A DNA stretch of 64,000 nucleotides from Paramecium pentaurelia (GCA_905183005.1 CAJJDO010000122.1:161454-225453), one strand, 5' to 3'. Shown: positions 10,775 to 22,728, counted from the stretch's first letter. Notes: generated from the sequence alone by a model not told the origin. Numbers and translations are program-made.

Positions 10775-12237
10775 ATGAAAATTATCATATTTTTAATTTT
10801 GCTTTTAAACATAAATGGATACATGCTTAGAAACAAAAAAGATTAGATCAAATAACAAGTGATTTAAGTATTATACTCATTTATATATTTAGTAAATTAG
10901 AGAAACCATAAAAAATCCATATTCTCCATTGTACCACTCATCATATAATCGTTTGGCTTATTATGTAGATACATTTGGTCCGAGAATGTGGGGTTCAGAA
11001 GATATGGCTGATTCAGTAGATGCTTTAGTGGAAGAGATACAAACTTATGGATTTGATAAGGTTTGGAAAGAGAATTTAGGAGATATCACATCTTGGAAAA
11101 GAGGTGAAGAAAGTGTGACTTTATTTGAGCCAAGATAATATCCATAGAAATTGAATATGATTGGTTTAGGATGGAGTCCAGCAGGAACTGTTAAAGCAGA
11201 AGTTGAAGTAGTTCATTCGTTTGAAGAATTAAAAAATATAAATGTTTAAGGGAAGATAGTTTGTTTTAATTATGAATGGAAAGGATATTCATCTGGTGTA
11301 TAATTTAGAACAAATGGACCAAAATTAGCAGAAGAGGCAGGTGCAATAGGAACTATTATAAGGAGTGTTGCAAGTGTTTCAATATCGTCACCACATACGG
11401 TATGTAAATTTAATAATAAATTAAGGGAATGACAAATTATTAAAATATAAAATATCCAGCTGTTGCAATCACAGTTGAAGATGCAGATATGATAGATAGA
11501 ATGAGATAAAGAGGTTAGAAAGTTGTGATTGAAATTAAAACTAGTGGATAATAATATAAAACTACAAGTGATAATATATTGGCAGAAATTAGAGGATCAA
11601 AATATCCAGATGAAATATTATTAATGGGTGGTCATTGGGATTCATGGGATGTTGGATCTTAGACAGGTGCTAATGATGATGGAGCTGGAGTATTAGAATG
11701 TTTAGAAGCTTTGAAAGTTTTGAAACATTTAGGAATAAGACCTAAAAGAACTATTAGATTTATAGCTTGGAGTGGAGAAGAAATGGGTATGGCTAATAAT
11801 GGTGCTTAACATTATGCAAAAACTCATTCTTAAGAAAATCATATTGTTGCATTTGAATCAGATCTTGGATCTACTAAACCATATGGTTTTGGTGTAACAG
11901 CAGGAGAAAAATTCACGTATATTGATTATTTTATTAGTTTAGATAACTTGTAACTTATTTGGCATAAGAATATTTGACTGGAATTGGAGCAGAGAAGATA
12001 TATCCTAATGCTGGAAGTTAAGCTGATAGTGGAGCATTAAGAACTGTTACTGGAACTCCAGTTATGAACAACAAAATAGTTGATAATGATACACATGACT
12101 TTTATTTCACATATCATCATACTGCTGGAGATTCTATGTGGATGATGAATGCTGATGATATGGATGACAATGTTATTGCTATTGCTAGTATTATGTATTT
12201 GATTGCTGATCATGATGATCCTATACCTAAAAATTGA
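10775..12237 (+). CDS. Secreted M28-family metallopeptidase (carboxypeptidase Q-like)
   Basis: About 461 aa with three introns (25, 26 and 26 nt). It starts with a signal peptide (MKIIIFLILLLNINGYML). A PA-type insert is followed by the zinc-site motifs in order: GGHWDSWD, GANDDGAG, WSGEEMG, ESDLG and TYHHTAGDS, so all five metal ligands and the catalytic Glu are present. Carboxypeptidase Q (plasma glutamate carboxypeptidase) homologs remove unsubstituted amino acids from dipeptides in lysosomes or outside the cell. The stop at 12235-12237 is 49 bp ahead of the cystatin gene in the same direction. Confidence 0.93.
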
Positions 12238-12286
12238 TTGAATTTATGTAATTTTTTAATTATATTATTATTTTTATTATTATTTA

Positions 12287-12763
12287 ATGAAAGCAATATT
12301 ACTTATCGCTTTAATTTTTTGTTTTGCAAATTGCAGTCTTGAAACTATTGGATTAAGACATAAATTGTCTTAAATTATTCAAGAACATTAATCAAGTTTA
12401 TAAGAAAAATAAATGTCAGGTGGATGGATTAAAGTATTATTTGTTTAAAAATTTAAGTAACCATTAGATGAATTTGAACAATAAAACAATAACATAATCA
12501 AATCTACTTAAGATGCAATTGAAGATAAATTTAATTTATCAAAAGATGGATATTAATATGAAAAGTTACTTCAAGTGACTTCTCAAGTTGTGGCAGGAAT
12601 TAACTATAAAGTTCTTGTTTAATATGAAAAAGAAGATGCTAAAAGAATTTTTGAAGTTCAATAATTTGTTGTGTAATAATATCTTTTTAAATAAAATAGT
12701 CCCTGGAACCCATCAGCTAATTCAATTACAAAAGTAGAAGAAATTATATCATAAAACTAATGA
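12287..12763 (+). CDS. Secreted cystatin-type cysteine-protease inhibitor
   Basis: 150-158 aa. The signal peptide is MKAILLIALIFCFANCS. The mature part has the three contacts of cystatins: an N-terminal glycine region (MSGGW), the first hairpin QVVAG in SQVVAGINYKVLVQYE, and a late Pro-Trp (SPWNP) at the second hairpin. A 24-nt stretch GTATTATTTG..AAG after GGWIK can be read through or spliced without changing frame; splicing gives GGWIKQPLDEFE, closer to known cystatins. Cystatins block papain-like cysteine proteases, probably in the secretory or endolysosomal path here. It sits directly after a secreted peptidase of a different class. Confidence 0.85.
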
Positions 12764-13016
12764 AATAAATTTATAATATAGAATAACATAATTTTATGAT
12801 TTTTTATAGATTAAATAAATCATTATATCTTATATTTATAATTATATTATTTTATACTAAAGAATCTATTAATTAGAAATTCATTGATATTATTTAACTA
12901 TTAATTTTTCTATTTTTATTAAATTCAATCATAAATAAGTAAACTGTTTTCATTTATTAATAAGATTAGATAAGTAAATACTTTTAATTTTTTTAGATTT
13001 ATCTTTAATTTTTTGT

Positions 13017-13495
13017 TCATATATTTTATTATATTGAATCAAAAATAGCTTCATTAATTAGTGAATTTATAAGATTATCTTCATCGTAATTCTATGAACA
13101 AATTAAGAATTCTCTCTAATCCTAATATATGTCTAAGTTTCGTAGACATTATCTTTAATAGTATTGCTCCTCAAATTATTCAAGTACTGTTGGAATATTT
13201 GTTTTTGTAGTAATATTTGAAAATCTTTCCTAAATTCATTTAGTAAATAAAATACATGTAATTCTTGCTTAATCTTATTTTATAATAAGTATAGAGTTTC
13301 ACGAGTTTTTTAACTTTTCAATTCGTGTGGAATCTCTTTATTAACTTTATTTGGTTATTCAGCACTCCCTTATTAAATTTATTTTGTTTCCATTATAGTA
13401 ACAAATCTATAAGGATCAAATGGTTTGAGAGCATCGTCAACAAGACAATCTAAGGCCTATTGCAATTTTGAATTGAACACACTTTATTAATTCAT
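13017..13495 (-). CDS. Hypothetical polar protein
   Basis: About 150 aa with one 26-nt intron. It begins MNQQSVFNSKLQQALDCLVD and ends IFDSIQQNI. It is Gln-rich with many TAA/TAG codons, which argues that it is really translated. No domain or family is recognised. If the first ATG is used, only 15 bp separate it from the start codon of the divergent gene at 13511; the next in-frame Met (METKQIQ) would widen this to about 120 bp. Confidence 0.65.
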
Positions 13496-13510
13496 AAAAT
13501 TAATTAAAAA

Positions 13511-13771
13511 ATGGGTAGTTCATGTTGTGCAAAGCAATAGAGTGAAAAAGATTTACAGTAAGTAATTAACAGCAATTATAATCGATCTTAAACTAGCATT
13601 AATTCTAAAATTTTCTTTTCAAAACCATCATAAGAGGTTCAATATGTAAGTCATGTTTTACTAAACATTGATGAAGAACCAATTGAAGAAATAAAAGAAG
13701 ACATTAAAGATTAGAAATTATCGCCACTTATAAAAAATCTAAATAAAAAATTTCTCAATATGTTGGAATGA
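13511..13771 (+). CDS. Small, probably N-myristoylated/palmitoylated protein (family member 1)
   Basis: 86 aa, no intron. It begins MGSSCCAKQQS: Gly2 with a Ser near position 6 context and vicinal cysteines is the usual setting for N-myristoylation followed by palmitoylation, which would place it on the inner face of a membrane. It ends LIKNLNKKFLNMLE. The same closing motif, KNLN(K/Q)KF, two residues, then ML, ends the two MGCC proteins at 38473 and 39381, so the three are paralogs. The middle is polar and disordered. Function unknown. Confidence 0.75.
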
Positions 13772-14372
13772 TAAAAATATAATTCATTTTTCTTATTATT
13801 ATTAACCTTTTTTAGAATTCAAAGATTATCAGCTAACTATAAATTTATAATAATATCAATTATTTATTGAGGGAATAAAATCTCTAAGATAATTGTTTTA
13901 TTGCTTAATTCAAAATAAAAATAATGCCATTTACACAGATATTTGATCTGATGAGATTGAAATAGATCATAAAATAATGTAGTGAAGATGTTCTTGAAAG
14001 TAGTTAGCAATTTTCAAAATCTTATAAAACTAGAGTGAATTTTGAAATAAAGTCAAAATTAATCAATAAGAAAATTCTAAATTTTTATTGCATTAATATA
14101 AAAATTGTTTTATATATATATAATTTTTAATGAATAATATTTTAATTCTTGAATTAATTAGGCTAAAATGAAAAACAAGATTAAAGGTAAAATTAAATAA
14201 AAGAGTTTAAAATTGAATTGAAACTCTTTTTAGATGATACATTATTCAATAAATTTCTAAAATTCTCTGTTTTTTAAATGATTTCAATTTTTTAATATTA
14301 GCTAGCTAATTAATAATTATTATATTGAATTTGAAACCTTATTTAAATTGTTAAGTATTATAATTATTAATA
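13772..14372. other. AT-rich spacer with a possible exon remnant
   Basis: About 600 bp. A plus-strand stretch at about 13815-13990 reads KDYQLTINLQQYQLFIEG and then, after a TGA, SDEIEIDHKIMQ, which looks like eroded coding sequence, but frames are broken and no start or introns are clear. The rest shows nothing beyond AT repeats (a short TA run near 14112). Confidence 0.3.
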
Positions 14373-15037
14373 ATGGATCATATTGTTAGACTAAAATCTT
14401 TTTTATTTATTTTATTTATCCTATTTTTACTCTTCTCTAATGAATAATGCTCTTATAATGATTATATCTATAAATATTAGTTTGCAAGTACAGTATTTTA
14501 GAACATAATAGTACTAGTTCAATTTACAATAGTATAATGAATGTTAATCCTATTTTTAATAGAATGAATTAAATAATTAAAAGAGATTTATACCATATTA
14601 AATTAGATATGTAGTACTAAATGTAAATAAAAATGAAAAACATATTTATAAATAAGAGAACTTCATTATATGAAATCTTTTTCTATAATAGTAAATTTTA
14701 AGAAATTGAAAAATGGCAATTAGTTATGTTCTTAAAAGTAAATAGGATATATATATTTTCCATAATCTTCAATTCAACTTTTGATCTAAGACTAGAGAAG
14801 ATGGATGTAAATACTAAATATCATTAATTAATGATCTTCAAATTTTAAAATACTCCATAATACATTTTTATTATTTTGCAATCTATTCATAATGTACAGG
14901 TTATATTTAATCTTAGTGTTAATAGGTAATTATTTGCTACAAGCATCATTATTTTATGTGATTTTTAAATTTTGAATATTTATTAAATTTTTACCAAACA
15001 ACTAACAAACATCATGAAAATACTAAGTAGTAAATGA
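14373..15037 (+). pseudogene. Possible decayed gene for a secreted protein
   Basis: Starts with a good signal peptide (MDHIVRLKSFLFILFILFLL, then FSNEQC). After a possible 22-nt intron the frame continues YNECQSYFQQNELNNQ, but it meets TGA codons three times within the next 350 bp while still looking protein-like between them (for example TREDGCKYQISLINDLQILK). Another frame stays open to the TGA at 15035-15037 but looks like chance AT-rich translation. A pseudogene or missed introns would both fit. Confidence 0.35.
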
Positions 15038-15139
15038 AGTAAGTATTGACTATTAAACCAATAACTCAAGATTTGTTATAAAATGGAACACCATCGCTCA
15101 ATACAAGCTTCATATTAATTTGATATATAGAAATCATAT

Positions 15140-16398
15140 TCAATTTAATTTTACTTTTTTCTTTTCTTCTGCAAGTTCAAGTTTTAATATATCTTCAAAA
15201 TCTAGTTCTTGTTTATTTCTGGATGGAGATTATTATTAAGGCTTAGATTTATTTCTCTCATCTCGCATAACCTTTTAAAATTTCTATGTTGTAGTTGATT
15301 ATGGTCTAATTTATTGTCTTTCAAGTCTTTGTTATTGTAACCTCATTTCATTTTTTAACAATGTTTCATGGAATTCTTTTTCAAATTAAGGCATTTCACT
15401 AAGTTAACAAGGTTTTGGTTCTTGCTTGAAGAAATCATGATTCAAAGCTTACACTGCATTTAACCTTTTCTCTGGATCTAATATTAATAAATGATCTATT
15501 AGATCTAAAGTCACTTAATCAATTTATTTATTTTAAGCTTAACAAACATCTTTAATATGTTTGATCAATAATCTTTCATAATTTCTTCTGGGTTTAAATT
15601 CTTCCCATTATCTCAATTTAACACAATTAGGCCAATTTAATTCAGAAGCACTCCCACACAATTCATATATCCTTTCCATTTATCTAAATTCAATATCTCC
15701 TTTGAATAGAACCTCTCCTGTAATTAATTCAGCAAATATACACCCTAGACTCCACATATCAATTTAAGTATTATAATTAGTTTATCCTAAAAGCAATTCA
15801 GGGGCTCTATACCATAAAGTTACTACTTTGTAAGTATATTTTGGATTATTCACATTTGATAAGGTTCTGGCTAAACCGAAATCAGCCAGAGTCACTTATC
15901 CTTTATTATTCATTAGAATATTAGCACATTTCAAATCTCTATGAATAATTTTACTTTCATGAAGATATTTAACTCCCTCTAAAAGTTATTGAAAAATGCA
16001 TTTTATTTGTGGTAATGTAAAGATATTTCTTTATCTATGAAGACCAGCAAAATCATGATCATAATAGTCAAATACTAAAAAAGTGGATCCTCTAAAATTA
16101 TTTCTAAAAGAGGCTTTGCTTATTATTATCTCTCTTAATCTTAAAATATTTTTATGATTCATTATTTTCAATAATTTGATCTCTCTTATAGCAGTAATGG
16201 GAAATCCTTAATTAAATGTTCAATTATTATACCTTCAGCCATTATTTTCTAATCTTTAGTATCAATTTTCTTTAAAGCCACAAAATCATTGGTTTTTAAG
16301 CATCTTGCTTTATACACCTTACCATAAGTACCAGATCCAACTTCACCGATTACTTTATAATACTTATTCACATTTTTGGTCCTACAAGAAACTTGCAT
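15140..16398 (-). CDS. Cyclin-dependent kinase with PITAIRE motif (CDK12/13/CTK1-like)
   Basis: About 410 aa with one 26-nt intron placed just before the cyclin-binding helix. Motifs: GEVGSGTYGKVYKARC (glycine loop), FVALKKID (Lys), GFPITAIREIKLL (cyclin-binding helix), IIHRDLKCANILM, LADFGLAR, TLWYRAPELLLG and DMWSLGCIFAELI. PITAIRE/PITALRE is typical of the transcriptional CDKs 9, 12 and 13, which phosphorylate the RNA polymerase II C-terminal domain with a K/T-type cyclin. The kinase domain is followed by a Gln/Lys-rich tail. The nearest match could also be CDK9; choosing between them needs a tree. Confidence 0.9.
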
Positions 16399-16645
16399 TT
16401 TATATATATATTAATTATAGAAAACTTGCTTTATTGAAAAATAATAAAAATTTAGATTTAATATTTGAATTATGTTTCAATATGATTAATATTATAATAA
16501 GAGAGACTTAATCTATTAATTAAGAAGATTTCTAATGGAATGAATTTATATATTAAACAACTTAGTTATTCATCTTAAATAGAATGTATTTAGTTTTTAT
16601 TATTTATATCAATTTTTTGTAAAATAATATAATTAATTTTAAATT

Positions 16646-16652
16646 AAAAAAA
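16646..16652 (-). terminator. RNA polymerase III terminator of tRNA-Leu
   Basis: Seven consecutive T on the minus strand begin 4 nt after the discriminator base of the tRNA, the normal pol III termination signal. Confidence 0.7.
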
Positions 16653-16655
16653 TTA

Positions 16656-16736
16656 TGTTGACAGCGAGATTTGAACTCGCGCCCTTGCGGATTGGAGCCT
16701 AAATCCAACGCCTTAGACCAACTCGGCCACATCAAC
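16656..16736 (-). tRNA. tRNA-Leu, anticodon UAG (reads CUA)
   Basis: 81 nt without intron. The acceptor GTTGATG pairs with TGTCAAC (two G-U pairs) with A as discriminator. The anticodon arm TTGGA/TCCAA holds the loop TTTAGGC, giving anticodon TAG. A long variable arm (TCCGCAAGGGC region) marks a class II tRNA as expected for Leu. The internal A box (TGGCCGAGTTGG) and B box (GTTCAAATC) are intact. The anticodon UAG reads the sense codon CUA; this is not the tRNA-Gln that decodes reassigned UAG in ciliates. Confidence 0.95.
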
Positions 16737-17125
16737 TTTGTTATTAATAATCTAAAAGTTTGGCTAATGAAAGAAGTATGCCCCTTTACCAAAAAATATG
16801 ATGACTCAATACTTTAATGAAAAATGATCCTATAATAATTTTAATAATTTAATATTATTATAATAATTCTTGTCTGATAATATTTTAAACAAAAATAGTA
16901 GATTTTCTTAGATTTGTTATTAATAGATAAATAAAAATGTAAAACTTAGATTTAATTGATTATTATATAATGATTATACAAGTTTACTTTAAATTTCTTA
17001 AACTATAATTAAAAATAGAATTATATTCTTGTTTTAAAATCATGTTTAATTATTTATTATATTATTATGCATAAATAGATGTATATTTTTTGAATTTAAT
17101 ATCAAATTTATATATCATCTTATAA
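16737..17125. other. AT-rich spacer, nothing recognised
   Basis: About 390 bp between the tRNA and the BTB gene. No coding or RNA signal was seen beyond the tRNA's own flank. Confidence 0.4.
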
Positions 17126-18145
17126 TCATTAGTAGAAATGTTGTGTATAATTTCTAACATAGTCATCAGAATCTGATTCTTCAAAATCATCAACTACAAA
17201 ATGCACTTTTCTTCCTTTTCTTATTTTTTTTTAATGTAAATTTTAAAATAATTTTGTCATTAAACCAGGCACTCTTGTTATATCTTATTCTAAATTTGGA
17301 TTTAATTTATGAATCTTATCAAAATCATCTATAAACATAGAATTAGTTTTTTCCAATAAAAGTTAAGATATGATATTTGAATGTTTCTCTACAAATAACA
17401 ATATCTTTAATATATTGCTGCTATCTAATTTAGAAATTATATCTTCCTCACATTTCTATTTAAGATCTGTGATTAAATATTCATCAGCAAGTAACATTAA
17501 ATCACAAGTGTCTTCAATCTTTTCTGGGAACTGATCTAATTATAAAATAATAGTACTTCTTTCCAATACCCACAATATATCCATTATAACATGACCTTAA
17601 ATAAATCAGGTTTCTTGTGTTCAACCTTAACTAAAGTTTGATTGCTTTCAATCATATTTGAAGAAAACATTCCATTAAACTTTGGAGATCTACAAGCTAA
17701 AATACATTTGTGTAAAGGTATTGGCTTTTAATTAACAAATAAAATACACTTTCTTCATTAATTTAAAGCAGAATATCACTATGACTTCCCTAAATAAACA
17801 ACCCTTAGAATGATGTTTTTAAGGGATTTTATGCCATTTATGAAAATTCAGTTGTATGTATTACTTTTACTAAACATGAGGTCATTATACTAGTTTCAGG
17901 CTTGTAATAAAGTATTATAATACTCTGATATCTCTTCCTAATGATTAAAATCTCAACATCTTATAATTAAGACTTGTAATCCCACAAAATTCAAGACTAT
18001 ATGATAAAAATGTTCTTGGTCTAATAATAGGAAGTTTAATAGAATTATTCTTTAACATAATGACTTAATTCTTTGAGAAGTTTAAAAGATCTTCTCCAGC
18101 TTCAAATATGATATCTAATTATTCTGAACCTTTCTTTTTTAACAT
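17126..18145 (-). CDS. BTB/POZ-domain protein
   Basis: About 311 aa with three introns. The N-terminal 100 residues (MLKKKGSEQLDIIFEAGEDL and on) are unknown. The BTB fold follows: HSDILLQINEESPIPLHKCI, LACRSPKFNGMFSSNM, KKPDLFKVMLQWIY and LMLLADEYLITDLKQKCE. A BACK-like helical part and an acidic tail (DDFEESDSDDY) end the protein. BTB proteins dimerise and often feed substrates to cullin-3 ubiquitin ligases. The third intron, near 17545-17582, is either unusually long (38 nt) or hides a one-base sequence error, because the shorter GT..AG choice breaks the frame. Confidence 0.8.
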
Positions 18146-18385
18146 ATAATAATTTCTTTTATAATATTAATAAAATTAGAATGATAATTATAATATATAT
18201 ATATATAAATAAAGAAAATAAAAGATTATTTTAACTTTAAGAAAATATATTTTTGTTTATGGTTATATTAAAATTATAAATATTTAAGAAATTATTCCAA
18301 TTTTATGTAGTTTTCTATTTAATAATACTTTCAGAAATTTGAATTAAAAAATATTAAAATTTGATTGATAATTAATAATATCATA

Positions 18386-20657
18386 TCATATCTTTATAAA
18401 TGTATGATAATTTTTATGACTTGTAGCAACATAACATTTCCAATCATCTTTCTTTAGAGCATAACATTCTTCACAAAAATAGAAACCAAAACAATTTTCA
18501 CATTTATAAACACATCCTGCTTTTTCTAATTCACATCCTTAACATTTATAAGTTTTCTTAGAGAAATTTTAAACTTCATAAATAGGTTCAAATCGATGAT
18601 CTGCTTTATGTCTTGGACCATTTAATTCAGATTAAGATCTAGAAAAGAAACAATTTTAACCTACATAATATATAAATATTATTACATAAACTAAAGTTAG
18701 TACATTATTTGCAAATAAATTAAACACCTAAAATAGGTTTCTAAAAACAACCATTACATTTTGCATCATGACATGGTATACCTTCAGCAAATGTAGGTAA
18801 TTCAATAACTTTAAAATCATGATCCTTATGAGTTGGATCTCCTGATTAAAGTAGATTATCAAAACATGCTTCACAACAATCATAATTATCACATGTTATA
18901 CATTCAAATCTTGGACCCCAAATAGGATTTTAATCACATCTATTACATTAATGATATTAATGTAACACTTCTTCTTCAGCCTTATTAGCTAAAAAGAACA
19001 TTTCATTCTCATTTAATTCTCCTTCATTTATCTTTTTATTATAACATTCTTAACAAATATCAAAATTAGCTATCTTTTTTGATTTGTATCTACATATTCC
19101 AGGTTACAATGCAATACTACATATATTGCAACTTATTTAAACTAACCATTTTTAATATGTTTCTCCCAATTAATTACCTATAGAAAACCATCCATGTCTA
19201 AGATTATTGTTTCTAGCAAATATTTCAACTTTTTTAGCTCCAGGCATCATTAATTCTATAATTTCATACATTTCTATAGGTTTCTATGATTTATTTCTTA
19301 CTGAACTGAAAATTATATTATTAGATATTTTAGAATGATATTCTACATGTTCACCTGGAGGACATTTATATCTATTAAATATTCAATAATATAATACCCA
19401 ACTAAACATATTTCAAAAGAATGCATAAAATAATATCCTGTAGATAAATACACATTATTTCCTTAAGGATTTAATTTAACCCAAATAATTTGATCTACAA
19501 TCTCATATCCCCATTTGCTAGCCATTTCATATGCTATATTCAATTATGTATTTAGAATCCATAGAAACAAAAATCCTTTCTTACTCAATTTCTCAATTTT
19601 AATATCCATAATCTCTTAATTACTCATTGTATTGTAATCAAGTGAGAATTTACTATTAGTAAACATAAATGATGAATCATTCTATTAACCTCCTTTAATT
19701 CTCCAAGGTGGATCCATTAAAACAACTATATAGAATATTAATATTGTATACCATCAAATCCACCTACTTTTTCAACTAAAAAATCTAAATTAAAATATCT
19801 TATATCACAATTAATATAAGACTTAACTTCCCCTAATTTAGATAGAATTTCTGAATTTTCAATTCCTAATAATTTTAAATTTCTTTTAGTTTCAAAATCT
19901 GTTCCATCTTCTGTTAAAATTCGTATTTATTCTTCTTCTGGTTTAATTTCTTCATCTTATTATTTACCATCACTTATTTATCCAGTTGAATATTCTGGAT
20001 TTGGATTTGATAATTATTTAAGTTCTGCTGCAGATATTGGAATATCTATTATATATATTCTTTTTATACCTTAAAATATTTTTACAAAGACATTTTTAAA
20101 TAATTCTTTAACAAGATTTTCTTATTCACTTCCTGAAGCTAAAATCTATTTTTATTCATAAGATTTCTTAAATATTTTATTTACTCTTTTCAATATAAGT
20201 CTTCTTTTATATTATTCTTCATCTGATGAATCTTCAATTTCTAAACGTTTATGTGTTCTTTTAAACTTTTTGGACTTCTTGGCTTTTAATTTTGGATCAA
20301 AATCTGACGAATTATCAGATTCAAAGACTAATTATTGGCAGGATATTGGTTATTATTTGATCAAAGTTGGTACTTGAACTTGCTGAACTTCTTCACGAGG
20401 AGGAGTATGTAATTCAGCATTCTTCTTTTTATAACTTTGCTTATTCTAAATGATTTTTTTCTATTAAATTTATGGAATAGCTAAAAGTGCTAAGACTAAA
20501 AGAACTAAGAACCTGGACCGCCAGTTTGCTTACGTTCCCTCTTATTGTACACCAGATTATCAAGATTGATCTATTTTAATCCAGTCTTTTGTTTTAAGAC
20601 ATTTTTTTAACCATCCTAAACAAGTCTAACATCACTACTCTTTTCTTGGTCAGTCAT
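18386..20657 (-). CDS. MT-A70-family adenine N6-methyltransferase with C-terminal ZZ-type zinc fingers
   Basis: About 700 aa with several short introns. The N-terminal third (MTDQEKSSDVRLVQDG to about residue 230) is charged and disordered. The methyltransferase has VVLMDPPWRIKGG (catalytic DPPW), KKGFLFLWILN, WGYEIVDQIIWVK and GAKKVEIFARNNNLRHGW. Then come Cys/His-rich ZZ-like fingers: CNRCDQNPIWGPRFEC with CDNYDCCEACF, ICKQCTNFSLCQNC, and CQGCELEKAGCVYKCENC with YFCEECY. MT-A70 enzymes methylate adenine in mRNA or, in ciliates, in DNA (6mA). The ZZ tail suggests recruitment by a protein or histone tail. RNA or DNA as target cannot be told from sequence alone. Confidence 0.88.
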
Positions 20658-20922
20658 TAATTTTTTAATTTTTTTTTTTTATTCTATCCTCATTCAGAAG
20701 CCATTTCAAATATTTATAAAATAAAATAATTGGAATCACAGACATTTTACTTCCATCTAGTTATTTTTGATGTCATACTCAAATATATCTAAACATGTCA
20801 AATCTGTTACAAAATCAACCTATTTAGACACTAAATTAAATCATAAAATTTAATCTGAGCATACTTGAATAACAATATTATTACAATAATTCAATCTCAA
20901 ATATATTTCAGAATTTCCTTAA

Positions 20923-21246
20923 TCACTTACCTATACATTAAATAAGTCTATTCAAACTATTTATTAGATTCATATTTAGAGTATCTTAATAAATTACTTT
21001 AATTTATACATATTCCTTATACACTTTATCATGTAACCTTTGTTTCTAGATCATATTCTCTCTTCTATAATTCCTAATCTCAATACAATACATAAGATTT
21101 TCAAACAATATAAGCCTGTAAATAATTGAAAGTTAAAAATGATTACTATTGACTGAAATCATTCAATATAAATAGAACAGAACTTCATATAATATGTATA
21201 CAATTATTTTATAATTCTCTAAATCTAATTCTATACCATTAAACAT
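20923..21246 (-). CDS. Possible small gene or gene remnant
   Basis: Two adjoining minus-strand frames look protein-like: MFNGIELDLENYKIIVYILY (start 21244-21246) and, after a TGA, MISVNSNHFQLSI followed by ENMIQKQRLHDKVYKEYVQI up to the TGA at 20923-20925. An intron that joins them could not be fixed. Composition and TAA/TAG use are coding-like, but the length is within chance for this base composition. Nothing else was seen in the spacer 20658-21366. Confidence 0.3.
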
Positions 21247-21366
21247 CAAATATATTATTTTTTAGTTAATATAGAATTAAAATATATTTATTTTTATGTT
21301 TATTAATAAGTTTTTGCTATCTAAAATAATATGAGAAGCTCTTATTATATAAAATATCAAATAAAT

Positions 21367-22709
21367 TCAATTTTCTTATTGTTTTTATTACATAATTTCT
21401 TAATCATCTTAAAAATTTGTTTATGTATGTTTTTCTTAATCTAATAAAGGCTTAAAAAAAGGATGTTTTAATCCATCTTCAACCTTTATTCTCTATTTTG
21501 GATTTAAGCAAAGTAATCTTGTAAGCAAATCTTCTGCATCATTATCAAATCCATTAATATTTATTATAGATTTCCATTATACAGGTTTGGTTGCAACAAC
21601 TGTAGGTAATTTAAGATCATATTCTAATTTTAAGTATAAATTATATTATTTTACCAAATTAATCACAAATTTATTTAACTTATTCAGAACCAAACAAACT
21701 AGCTAATTCTAATATAAAGTTAACATAAAAAAAGTTCTTAGTCACAACAGGCTTATTTATCATTCTAACATTACTAAATAAATTGTATTTCTTAGTTAAA
21801 AATTGTAGGAATATGACTCCTACAGCCCACATATCCACTTCATAAGATTGATCCTTCAATAATTATTTATTTATATATACATTATAATGCAATATACTTT
21901 CTAATGGCATAAAACTCTCTGTTCCTATTTTATTATTTCCAATTTAATCTATAGTTTTTTAGATTTCATTGTATAAATTAATTTTTCTTCTGATTTCTTA
22001 GACTTCATCTGATTGAGGATGCTTAAAAAAATAATATAATATTTATACCTTTTTAGATAATTCTTTTTCTTTTTCAATCAATTTGGCAACAAATGATCTA
22101 TCAATTTCACTTAGACCATAATCAATAAGGATTCCTTTACCTGTCTTTGGATTATAGAGAAAGTTTCCAGGTTTAACATCACGATGATATATACCATTTA
22201 ATTTCAATACATTTAATGCTTTAAGTAATTCATATAAATATCGTCTAATTTCCATCATATCAAAATTAGCAAAGAAAGTCTAAATTATTTTAAGATTAAT
22301 ACAATGAATGGTTTGTATGTAAAATACTCAATGACGATATATATTTTTTGATCAATAAGAAACAAATTAACCAATTATGGCATATTTTCTTTGCCATAAA
22401 TTAATTTCAGAAATCCAATTTCTGCAAATATTAACTCTGGAGATACTGTTGAAAAATTAACCTTGATGGCATATTTTTTGTTTTTATCAATTTAACCTTA
22501 ATTGAATCCAACCCTAAATAATTAGAATAATTTATATACGCTTTATAAACAACTCCATAACCTCCTCTACCCAATTCTCTTACAACTTTATAGTTATTTT
22601 TAATATAGACTTCTTCATCAATAGATTAATCCATATAATAACGATCATTTGAACAAGGATTAACTTTAACTTTTGTATTAGATGTTTTCTTATTATTATT
22701 TTTTTTCAT
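21367..22709 (-). CDS. CDC7: Cdc7-like Ser/Thr protein kinase
   Basis: About 402 aa with five introns (23-31 nt). Motifs: VVRELGRGGYGVVYKA, YAIKVNFSTVSPEL, GIYHRDVKPGNFLYNPKTGK, GILIDYGLSEID (DYG in place of DFG), GTESFMPLESILHYN and VDMWAVGVIFLQFLT. The wording around the catalytic loop (KPGNFLYN) and the missing APE are typical of Cdc7, the DDK kinase that phosphorylates MCM helicases at replication origins together with Dbf4. The activation-loop insert is short compared with fungal and animal Cdc7. The start at 22707-22709 lies 19 bp from the stop of the coiled-coil gene upstream. Confidence 0.8.
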
Positions 22710-22728
22710 TAATTATAGATTATATAAT

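Noticed and set aside
16656..16736. Possible suppressor tRNA for reassigned UAG codons, because the anticodon triplet is TAG
   Set aside because: An anticodon UAG reads CUA (Leu). A tRNA for the codon UAG would need anticodon CUA. The long variable arm also fits Leu.
18189..18206. TA microsatellite-like run as a telomere or internal eliminated sequence end
   Set aside because: Short TA runs are common in this base composition. No telomeric C4A2/C3A3-type repeat is present, and IES ends cannot be told in macronuclear sequence.
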